Positions 25,370 through 32,700 of a stretch of DNA of 64,000 bases are shown piece by piece; the stretch's first letter is position 1, and every line of letters starts with the position of its first letter. Under the pieces are notes generated by a model. The model had not been told where the DNA came from and ran no database searches. It saw only the letters and a list, made by a program, of their open reading frames with translations. The stretch is from Comamonas terrae (GTDB lineage: Bacteria > Pseudomonadota > Gammaproteobacteria > Burkholderiales > Burkholderiaceae_C), in the NCBI RefSeq assembly GCF_001544075.1, contig NZ_BCNT01000001.1, forward strand, positions 496,001 to 560,000, read 5' to 3'. The position numbers were made by a program, and so were the translations under genes.

Positions 25370-25645
25370 ATGCCCGCCATGGCAGATACCGAGAAATCCC
25401 CCATCGCAACCGTCCACCAGCGCGTCACGCATGCGTTCATGCAGCACTGGCGCAAGCACTCCAACAAATACCCCAAATTGATCCGCCTACCTGGCGACCA
25501 AGCCCGGCAGCTCGACAAAATGAACTCAATGCGCACCCCGGGAGAGATGTGGGGCGTGCCTGTGGAGATCGATGAAACCACGAAGGGCGAGATGATCGGC
25601 ATCGACGGCGAGGTGATCGACCTCACCACCATTGAGCTGCCGTAG
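25370..25645 (+). CDS. Unknown small protein, fourth gene of accessory operon
   Basis: A 91-residue frame (82-88 if a later ATG, such as 25379, is used). An N-terminal helical half rich in His, Arg and Lys (H-Q-R-V-T-H-A-F-M-Q-H-W-R-K-H) leads to an acidic C-terminal strand region (V-E-I-D-E-T-T-K-G-E-M-I-G-I-D-G-E-V-I-D). This charge split is common in small nucleic-acid or protein-binding phage proteins, but no family is recognised. It ends 7 bases before the endonuclease gene. Confidence 0.5.
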   Translation: MPAMADTEKSPIATVHQRVTHAFMQHWRKHSNKYPKLIRLPGDQARQLDKMNSMRTPGEMWGVPVEIDETTKGEMIGIDGEVIDLTTIELP

Positions 25646-25652
25646 CCGTTCC

Positions 25653-26366
25653 ATGTCACGACTCTCCCGAAATCTGGGCGCCCTGCTGCTGGCCGCCCTA
25701 CCCCTGCTTGCCAGCGCCAGCGGATTTGCGGACTGCCCGCAGTTTTTTCCAGGCGGCCGCGCGCCGGTCATTCCGGCTCAGCCCCACCAGCGTGAACTGT
25801 GCTTCAGCGAGTTCGCGGTGCTGCACAGTGGCCAGACAAAGACGCCCGTGTTCGTCGCCCAGCGCCTCAACGCCCAGATGCTGCAGGAGGGCCGCGAACT
25901 CAAGCGCCGCGACCGCTTCTATGCTGAGGCGCGGCTGCCGCGTGCCGAGCGGGCCGAGCTCGAGGACTACAAGCACTCAGGCTACTCGCGCGGCCACATG
26001 GCGCCGGCCGGCGATATGAGCACGCCCGAGGGCAAGGCCCAGAGCTTCAGTTTGGCGAACATGGCCCCGCAAGACCCAAAGCACAACGGCGGCGCATGGT
26101 CCCGGATTGAAAAAGACACGCGGCGCTACATCGAGCGGGCGCGGGGCGATGTGTTCGTTATCACTGGCCCCTTGTTTGAGGGAGTGAAGGAAGTCATCGG
26201 CCAGAACCGAGTCCGTGTCCCGAGCCACTTCTTCAAGCTGGTCTATGACGCGACGACAGGCCGCAGCTGGGTGCATGTGCAGCGTAACGCGGCCGACGAA
26301 CGCGCAAGCCCACCGATGAGCTACGAGGACTTTGTGCGCCGTACTGGATTGCACCTGCTGAAATGA
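25653..26366 (+). CDS. Secreted DNA/RNA non-specific endonuclease (NUC1 type)
   Basis: A 237-residue protein with an N-terminal signal peptide (basic start, then A-L-L-L-A-A-L-P-L-L-A-S-A-S, cut near residue 22). It also has a beta-beta-alpha metal nuclease domain. The family D-R-G-H motif appears as S-R-G-H-M-A-P at about residues 112-118; the histidine is the general base and the usual leading Asp is Ser, a tolerated variant. Downstream, S-F-S-L-A-N-M-A-P-Q has the metal-binding Asn. An ATG at 25653 gives the clean signal peptide. It is prophage cargo and could degrade extracellular or incoming DNA. Confidence 0.88.
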   Translation: MSRLSRNLGALLLAALPLLASASGFADCPQFFPGGRAPVIPAQPHQRELCFSEFAVLHSGQTKTPVFVAQRLNAQMLQEGRELKRRDRFYAEARLPRAERAELEDYKHSGYSRGHMAPAGDMSTPEGKAQSFSLANMAPQDPKHNGGAWSRIEKDTRRYIERARGDVFVITGPLFEGVKEVIGQNRVRVPSHFFKLVYDATTGRSWVHVQRNAADERASPPMSYEDFVRRTGLHLLK

Positions 26367-26407
26367 AGAAAGCCCACCGGCGGCAGGCGCAACGTAACGC
26401 CGCAGAA

Positions 26408-26587
26408 TTACTCCTGCCCCAGAACAATTAGCACCATACTGCTTAGGAGCAGCAAAAGTGCTGCGACCATCCAGAGCTCAATATTTGCATGGCGGCTCAG
26501 GACGTCAAACACAATCCCCGCTATGCACGAAATTGCAGCGCACACAGCCAGTGAAACTCTAAATTTGCTGCGAATCATTTCCGGCAT
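26408..26587 (-). CDS. Small two-helix membrane protein after the spanin genes
   Basis: A 59-residue frame: M-P-E-M-I-R-S-K-F-R, a hydrophobic helix (about residues 11-29), a short linker ending A-N-I-E-L-W, and a second helix (about 39-57) ending V-L-I-V-L-G-Q-E. An AAGGA ribosome site lies 5 bases before the ATG. It is the last minus-strand gene of the lysis region, downstream of the spanins. Size and topology would suit a holin/antiholin or an exclusion peptide, but there is no sequence match to decide. It converges with the secreted endonuclease gene. Confidence 0.6.
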   Translation of the reverse strand: MPEMIRSKFRVSLAVCAAISCIAGIVFDVLSRHANIELWMVAALLLLLSSMVLIVLGQE

Positions 26588-26745
26588 TTCCTTCAGTGAT
26601 CACTGGCTGGGGATGGTGGGGAACGCAACCTCATGATCGCAGACAGGACCAGGAGACACATCCACCAAACGGCCGATATACAGGTTTACGGCCTCTCATC
26701 AAGATGATGCGCTGAAAACTGCGTGCTCGCGACGATATTGAGAAA

Positions 26746-27024
26746 TCAGATCGGCTCTTCGACTGACCGCCGACAGTTTTCGAGGGCCGCCCGCAGCTGG
26801 GTTTCGTAGCCCTCGCGGCGCTCAATCTCCGCCTGTGCCGCGCGCACGAACTGGTCCAGCGCCACCCCAGGCTCGAGTTGGTCGGTCGGCATTACCGGCC
26901 GCACGGGAATGGGTTCAGCGCAGGCCACCGGGATCGGCACATTGACCCGCTGCAGCTCGACACGTACAGGAGCGCTCTGGCAGCCGGCCAGGGCCAGCAA
27001 AGCGATCAGCAACACGGCTTTCAT
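26746..27024 (-). CDS. Rz1-like o-spanin lipoprotein
   Basis: A 92-residue outer-membrane lipoprotein of the phage lysis system. The signal sequence ends in the lipobox L-A-L-A-G-C (cysteine at residue 15), followed by a short proline-containing periplasmic part and a helical C-terminus. It starts with ATGA overlap on the i-spanin stop codon, giving separate rather than embedded spanin genes. With the i-spanin it fuses inner and outer membranes in the final lysis step. Confidence 0.8.
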   Translation of the reverse strand: MKAVLLIALLALAGCQSAPVRVELQRVNVPIPVACAEPIPVRPVMPTDQLEPGVALDQFVRAAQAEIERREGYETQLRAALENCRRSVEEPI

Positions 27025-27404
27025 GGTCGTGCCCTCCGCTGCAGCCAACTATCCACCTGGTGCTGCGCGCTCGCGCATGCGTCACCCGGCACCGCGGGCG
27101 CCGTGGCCAGGATCTCGTCGGCCCGCCGCTCATGGTCGCGCGCCCTGCCGGCGGCCAGGGATCGGGCAGCGTCGGCTTCGCTCTTGCGCTTCTCCGCTTG
27201 CTCGCGCAGGTCTTGGACGGCATCGCTGCAGGCGTTTGCCAGCGATCGCGCACCATCCCGCTCCCCCTTCACGCTCGTCACTCGCTCAGCCGCGGCAGCT
27301 GCGGCGTCACGCTGGCCCAGGTAGGCCCGCGCCAGCATCACATTGCCGGCCAGGCTGGCCAGTAGGGCCAGGCCCATGGCGGGCAGCACCTTCGGCCCCA
27401 TCAT
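27021..27404 (-). CDS. Rz-like i-spanin
   Basis: A 127-residue protein with one N-terminal membrane anchor (L-P-A-M-G-L-A-L-L-A-S-L-A-G-N-V-M-L) and a long charged coiled coil (about residues 30-110, rich in Ala, Arg and Glu). This is the usual i-spanin layout. Tandem ATGs at 27404 and 27401 overlap the endolysin stop. It pairs with the following o-spanin lipoprotein. Confidence 0.8.
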   Translation of the reverse strand: MMGPKVLPAMGLALLASLAGNVMLARAYLGQRDAAAAAAERVTSVKGERDGARSLANACSDAVQDLREQAEKRKSEADAARSLAAGRARDHERRADEILATAPAVPGDACASAQHQVDSWLQRRARP

Positions 27405-27949
27405 GCGCCCTGCTCCCGGCACAGGGCCCGCTCGGCTTGGCGGCGGTTCTGCAATCCCTGCACATACACGCCGTTGGCATACGACCAGTTCGGCGCCCCG
27501 CTGGGCGTGTGCGCGATCAGGTCACAGCCGGCCAGCACATTCCCTGCGTTTATCTGGCGCACGGCCTGGGAGGCGCAGGCGCCCTTCTTACCCACGTTGA
27601 TGGCGAACATCGTCAGGCCGATCAGGCGGCGCGCGGTCAGGTAGTCCCAGTTCACGCAGCTCAGGATGGTGTAGCCGTATTCCAGCAGCGTGGCCTTGTT
27701 GACTTCCCGGCACTGGTCGCTGGTCAGCTTGGTACCGGGCTTGGCGCTCCAGTCCGTGCGGCCCGCGCAGTACGTCGGGATACCGTTGGCCAGCTTGTCG
27801 CGGTACACCTCGAGGATGTTGCCCTCCAGGCGCTCCAGCGTCGAGAAGGCCAGAGGGGATGTGAGCGCAGCCAGCAGCGCGGCCGGGATTGCGCCCTTCC
27901 TGGCCAAAGCGGCCGGGATGCTGGGTTTCGTGGGCACAGGATCAGCCAT
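27401..27949 (-). CDS. Phage endolysin, GH24 lysozyme of the P21/P22 type
   Basis: A 182-residue lysozyme that cuts peptidoglycan. The catalytic Glu is E42 in L-E-G, followed by D51 and T59/T65 in Y-R-D-K-L-A-N-G-I-P-T-Y-C-A-G-R-T, matching the E-D-T triad region of GH24. The Ala/Leu-rich stretch at residues 12-36 could be a signal-anchor-release segment, as in the P21 endolysin. Several cysteines (near 61, 78, 92 and more) fit the SAR regulation mode. The ATG at 27949 overlaps the holin end by 8 bases. Confidence 0.88.
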   Translation of the reverse strand: MADPVPTKPSIPAALARKGAIPAALLAALTSPLAFSTLERLEGNILEVYRDKLANGIPTYCAGRTDWSAKPGTKLTSDQCREVNKATLLEYGYTILSCVNWDYLTARRLIGLTMFAINVGKKGACASQAVRQINAGNVLAGCDLIAHTPSGAPNWSYANGVYVQGLQNRRQAERALCREQGA

Positions 27950-28193
27950 CGCAACGGTCCTCCCAGTGCGCGCCAAACTTCATCTCGAGCCGGGCGGCCG
28001 ACTCTCGCTCCTCGCGCTGATCGCGGCGCCAGGACCAGTATTGCGTGCAGACCCACCCCAGCACGGCGATCAGCAGGCCGCCGACCACACCCCATTCCGA
28101 GATCGAGAGGCCGCTCACCACGGCCCCGGCCGCACCGCCATAGGTGGCGGCTTTACCTCCAACGACTGCTATGTTTTCCGCTGTATTGCTCAC
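27942..28193 (-). CDS. Probable phage holin (class II-like)
   Basis: An 83-residue protein directly before the endolysin gene. Two hydrophobic segments (about residues 10-27, glycine/alanine rich, and 33-52) are followed by a strongly charged C-terminus (W-R-R-D-Q-R-E-E-R-E). This matches small two-helix holins. No suitable ATG exists near; a GTG at 28193 sits 5 bases after AGGGAGTTGAGA. A frame extension to 28250 is possible but lacks a ribosome site. One copy of the 13-bp late-operon motif lies 66 bases upstream. Confidence 0.72.
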   Translation of the reverse strand: MSNTAENIAVVGGKAATYGGAAGAVVSGLSISEWGVVGGLLIAVLGWVCTQYWSWRRDQREERESAARLEMKFGAHWEDRCDG

Positions 28194-28258
28194 TCTCAAC
28201 TCCCTTTGCTTCTGAGCACCACAGCGGACTTGCATGCCGACTGTGGACATAGCTCAGG

Positions 28259-28271
28259 GATGCTAGGGAGG
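28259..28271 (-). repeat. Late-operon 13-bp motif, 11 of 13 match
   Basis: GATGCTAGGGAGG in the 96-base gap upstream of the holin gene; the leftmost copy found. Confidence 0.6.
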
Positions 28272-28289
28272 GAGGCCTCACGCAAATGG

Positions 28290-28586
28290 CTACTCGATGC
28301 AAGTCGCCGCGAAGTAAAAGATCAGGCAGGCAGCGGCAGGCGCCGCCGCATCGAGGACGCTGGGCCAATCCCAGCACCTCCAGTAAAAGCCACCCCACCA
28401 GGGCATGCGCTCACGCTTGCCGCAGGCAAAGGCGTGGATGTAGCGGTACTCGGCCTGGGTGTGCTCGCGCGCGGCCCACCAGCTGCAAGCTAGCGCGCCA
28501 CCCAGCCACCAGTTGCCGGACAGCAGGCCGACGAGCAGCTGGGCCAGCAGCGCGATCAGCGCGTGAAGTGCAGGCGTCCAGTCCAT
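28290..28586 (-). CDS. Phage membrane protein of the lysis region
   Basis: A 98-residue protein with a long hydrophobic N-terminus (L-H-A-L-I-A-L-L-A-Q-L-L-V-G-L-L-S-G-N-W-W-L-G-G-A-L). It has a polar middle with R-E-H-T-Q-A-E-Y-R-Y-I and a C-terminal membrane segment. Similar W-rich proteins are frequent just upstream of holins in Burkholderiales siphophages, where a second holin or antiholin role has been suggested by position. No catalytic residues are visible. Confidence 0.65.
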   Translation of the reverse strand: MDWTPALHALIALLAQLLVGLLSGNWWLGGALACSWWAAREHTQAEYRYIHAFACGKRERMPWWGGFYWRCWDWPSVLDAAAPAAACLIFYFAATCIE

Positions 28587-28587
28587 G

Positions 28588-28818
28588 TCAGGCCGCCTTG
28601 GCTTCAACGTCCGTCACCACGGCCGCTTCCTGCGCTGCTGCTGCTTCATCTGCTCGCTTGCGCTCGGCCTCCTGGCCCGCGACATAGGCCTCCTGCGCGA
28701 TGGTGTTCATCAGTTGCTGCAGCGTGCCCACGATGCCGGCGGACAGCTCGGGCGTGAGCTTGTTGCCGACGTTGCTCTGCAGGACTTCATTCAGGCGGGG
28801 ATGGATTTCGGTGTTCAT
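28588..28818 (-). CDS. Small helical phage protein of unknown function
   Basis: A 76-residue acidic, alanine-rich protein predicted to be almost all helix (I-V-G-T-L-Q-Q-L-M-N-T-I, then A-Q-E-A-Y-V-A-G-Q-E-A-E-R-K-R-A-D-E). It is placed between a tail fibre accessory gene and the lysis genes. It ends 1 base before the ATG of the membrane protein gene. The family is not recognised. Confidence 0.6.
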   Translation of the reverse strand: MNTEIHPRLNEVLQSNVGNKLTPELSAGIVGTLQQLMNTIAQEAYVAGQEAERKRADEAAAAQEAAVVTDVEAKAA

Positions 28819-28847
28819 GGTGGTTTCCTTTCTTGATAGTGATGGGG

Positions 28848-29552
28848 TCAGGCTTGGGCGGGTTGCTCGGGCTCAGCCGGCGGCGCCCAGCTGATGACGG
28901 CCACGGCCTCAGGGGTCTCGGCGGCCTGGATCTGCGCATACAGCGCGCGGGAGCGCTGGTGGATGCCATCGACGTGGGCCAGCAGCGCAAAGCCCACATT
29001 GATGATCCCGTCCGCATCCAGCTCGACGGTGGTGTTGTCGGCCAGGGTCCAGTGGATGGCATAGGGCTGGCCGGCATCGCGGGCGATCTTGCCGGCCATG
29101 GCCGCGCCGACGATGCGCGCACGGCTCTCGGCGTCCGAGTCAAAGCGGCCCACGCCGGCGAGGTTGAAGCCGCCGCATTCCAGCTGGTCGCGGATCGCCT
29201 TGATCTCGGCCCACTTGCTGGCCTTTGCCATGTCCAGCGTGGTGACAACCTCTTCCGGGGCGTAGCTGCCGCCGAAGAAGTCGCCGCCCTGGGTGTCGAT
29301 CAGCGCTCGCTCGAGGCTGCCAAAGGGGTCCGCCGGGTCGTAGGCACTGACAGGCAGCGTCGGGTACAGCTGCCACAGCAGGCCCGTGCCGGCGCGGGCA
29401 TCGGCCAGGGTCGGGTACAGATTGACCTGTACTTCCAGGCCGGCGGGAGCCGACAGGTCCGTGCCAGGGATGTGGCGCAGCAGCTTGGCCAGCTCGATGC
29501 GCGCGGCGCCGGTGATGCCGTTGCCCGTGGAAATGGTTTTGATAATCGGCAT
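28848..29552 (-). CDS. DUF4376-containing tail fibre-associated protein
   Basis: A 234-residue protein. The C-terminal half (about residues 110-215) has the DUF4376 pattern: W-A-E-I-K-A-I-R-D, G-G-F, F-D-S-D-A-E-S-R-A-R-I, W-T-L-A-D-N-T-T-V-E-L and a final helix R-S-R-A-L-Y-A-Q-I. DUF4376 domains are found with phage tail fibre or tail fibre assembly proteins. The N-terminal half is unassigned and may be a small virion or chaperone domain. It lies just after the gpJ-like gene and a 57-residue protein. Confidence 0.75.
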   Translation of the reverse strand: MPIIKTISTGNGITGAARIELAKLLRHIPGTDLSAPAGLEVQVNLYPTLADARAGTGLLWQLYPTLPVSAYDPADPFGSLERALIDTQGGDFFGGSYAPEEVVTTLDMAKASKWAEIKAIRDQLECGGFNLAGVGRFDSDAESRARIVGAAMAGKIARDAGQPYAIHWTLADNTTVELDADGIINVGFALLAHVDGIHQRSRALYAQIQAAETPEAVAVISWAPPAEPEQPAQA

Positions 29553-29564
29553 ATATATTTACTC

Positions 29565-29738
29565 CTATGGTTTAAGTACCGGTTTACCGTCAATGATGAT
29601 GTGGGTGGCGTCTGAAACATCCTGTCCAACTGGATACGCAACGAATCCAATCGGTGTGCAATCGTTCACGAAAGCCTCCGGCACCTCCATAATCTGAAAT
29701 ATCGCCGCCTCACCTGTTTTGCATATTGCGTATCTCAT
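29565..29738 (-). CDS. 57-residue protein following the tail tip gene
   Basis: A small frame of M-R-Y-A-I-C-K-T-G-E followed by strand-like segments and ending I-I-I-D-G-K-P-V-L-K-P. It has an AGAGG site before the ATG at 29738 and starts 2 bases after the gpJ-like stop. DNA here is AT-richer than the GC-rich gpJ core, like the gpJ 3' end itself, so it probably travels with the receptor-binding module. Function unknown. Confidence 0.6.
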   Translation of the reverse strand: MRYAICKTGEAAIFQIMEVPEAFVNDCTPIGFVAYPVGQDVSDATHIIIDGKPVLKP

Positions 29739-29740
29739 AA

Positions 29741-32700
29741 TTACCTCTTGAAAATCGTGGCCCGCATAAATCGACTTCTGACGTTATCCGCATTGATCAG
29801 ATAAAGATTGATATTCCGAGCGCTGCCATTTCCATGGAACAACCAGGAAAAGTTAAAAAACTTAAATGGCATACTTGGATCGCCATATGTTGTGATAGTC
29901 CTCCAGACTTCTGCTCCGTCAATATGCAGCACGACATAAACAGCCACACTGCCGTTTGCACTGGCTTGGTAGGTAAATCCGAAGTCAATCGCGCATTGAC
30001 TAGCTCCGTCAAATGCAGGAATGCCAAGAGAGATAAATGGATTCGATCCAGGGCTGATCTGGTTATCCGCCTGCACAAATAACGGCACCGTTGCGGCGTT
30101 ATATTGAAGATTCCCAGTTGTGACGATATTCTGCGCAGTCAGCGTGCCGCTGAATGTGCCGGAGGCACCAGACAGACTGCCGCTGAAATATGCATTCCCG
30201 TTCTCAATCCTGAACCCAGGCGCATAGATATTTCCGATGGCATTGATCTCAATATATCTGCCGTTGTTGTAATTACCCAGCAGCAAGCCATTCGGCCCGA
30301 GATGAAATCCACTTTGTCCGGCCGGCGGCCAGTTGTAACCGCTATACCCTCCTGCATTGAGGCCATTACCGTTGATCGTGATGCCGCCCAGATTGCCGGA
30401 GTTTGCATACACGGCGCCGCGCACGATCACGCCGGAAAACTCGGCTTGGCCGTTGGCATTGATGCTCCAGCCCGCCGACCCCGGAACATAGTTGGACGAG
30501 TTGATGTAAGAGCCCACGGCCAGGTTGCCAGCAGTCAGCTTGGCCGCGCTCACGTTGGCGATCTTCGCGTTGTCGATGGCGGCGTTTCCGATCATCGCGT
30601 TGACGATGGCGCCGTTCTGGATGGCTGCCGTGCCCACGGCGATGGCGCCGACAGCGATCTTGTCGGCCGTGATGGCCCCATCGACGATCAGATTCGCTTC
30701 AGCCGCAATCTCAAGGCGGATGTCTTGAGCACCTTGATAGACAGCACTTGTCCCGATGCCTGTGTATTGAAACCAAACTCCAACGCGCACATGACGAGCA
30801 TTGGCAGGAATCGCTTTTCCTGGTACGCCCGCCCCAAACTGACCACCTTGACGAGACCAACCCCCAGCAGGCGGTTGACCGCCATAAACATAGCCAGATA
30901 AAGCTCCGCCCCAGCCATTCGTAGGGATTGAAGCACCGGCATCGTCGTAGAACTGCACAAAGATGTACATGTTCCGGTCATTGCCAAGGTCTGCATAAAG
31001 ATTCGCAGACAGCCTGTACGTCCGTGTCGGATCGATAAGTACAGATTGGGCCCAGACCTTACTGTCAGCAGCAGTCGGCCCTGCTTGAAACCAACGCGAA
31101 CCTGCAGCATTGCCCCCAGCGCCGGACGCCAGCGTTACCCCGCCACCGTCTATAGTCCAGGCATTAGCTACATCCTCCAGTTGTGGGTCAGCATTCAGCG
31201 CAGAGCCACGAGCCGTGACGAGCAGCTTTTCAGTCGTGATAGCTCGGGCCGCAATCTCCCGCGCATTGATAGCTCCAGCCGCAATCGTCCCCGCAATCAC
31301 TGCGTCTGCAGCGATCTTGCCTGCCGTGACCGCATTTGCCTGCAGGTTGTAGGCGCTGACGGCATTGGCAGCGATCTTGCCAGCAGTAATGGCTTCTGCA
31401 ACGATTTTAGGGGCGGTAATGGAGTTATCCGCAATCTCTACCGAAGTGATAGACCCGGGCTGGATGTCAATAGGGTTCGGTGCCCAAGCCGTGGCTACAT
31501 CGCCTTCCTCGACCTGAGGCTCGGTAATCCATATTTCAGCATTAGCAGGAATAACGCTTGTCGGATTAGTCCCTGTAATGAACAGCTCTGCTAAGGCATC
31601 AGCAGCAAATACTACTTCAGCCTTATAGAGAGTCTCCTGCACAGTCAGATTCTGCGAAGTCAACCATGTTATAGAAGACGGGCCATAATTCCATGCAAGG
31701 TTAACGCCCGTAAGCAGGGTAGGCGTCGGTGTCTTCGCTCTAAACGATATTACATATTTTTGACCTGCGCGCCACTTGTCAAGATATATCAGAGGAGTCT
31801 GGTATAGGCCAATGGTGTACGCAACAGGAGTCCTGCTGGTAACCTTCACCAATCGGCGGTTAGGGTAACGTCCTGCCACTACGACATAGCCACTTGAGCC
31901 GTCGCCCGCGTTGTTATAGAGGCCCCACGGAGGCGGAAGCATGCCCGTAGCATCTGGAATAAGCGCCGCGTTCTTTACCAGATTCGCACCGCCAATCAAA
32001 CCATTAAACTCTGTAGTCTCATACTTATTCGTAACAGGATTCCACGTATACAGCTGACCCTGGAACGTTATATTGTTCGTGGACTTTGTCGTAGGTAAGG
32101 TCGGGCCGCTGACAATGGTCACCGGCTCGATGCCATTGGCGAACTTCGTCGAATCGATAGCCTGCGCGGCAATCTTGCTAGCACTTACAGAGTTATCCGC
32201 AAGGTTGCCAGCCTCGACGATCAGCGGGCCCAGGTCGGCGTTGCCGATCTTGCCGATGGTGGTGTCGATCGGTGCCGTTGGATTCGCAGAGACCACGCCG
32301 TCTTTGCTTTTCCACTTCGCCCACCAGCGGTAGGTCTTGCCCAGGGTGACGGCGGTGGAGCCGATGTGGCCCGGCTGCTCCAGAGCCACCACGGCATCCG
32401 CAAAGGCGGGATCAGGCAGAGCCGCCGTCACCTCGGCCACGTAAAACACCGTCACGTCGGGGCCGTGGCCCTCCACATAGTTCGGGGCATCGGTCTGCAG
32501 CAGCGCGGTGGACAGCGCCGAGGAGACAGAAAAGCCCGTGGGCGTGGGCGGCGGCGTGAGGTCGGGCTGCTCGATGTTGTCGAAAACCTTGTCCAGCACG
32601 GCCACATAGCGGACGATGCCGTTGGCCAGCTGGCCGGCCGTGTCGATGGCGCGAAGGCCAAACGTCCACTGCCCGGCATCCGGCTTCGTGGTTTCAAACT

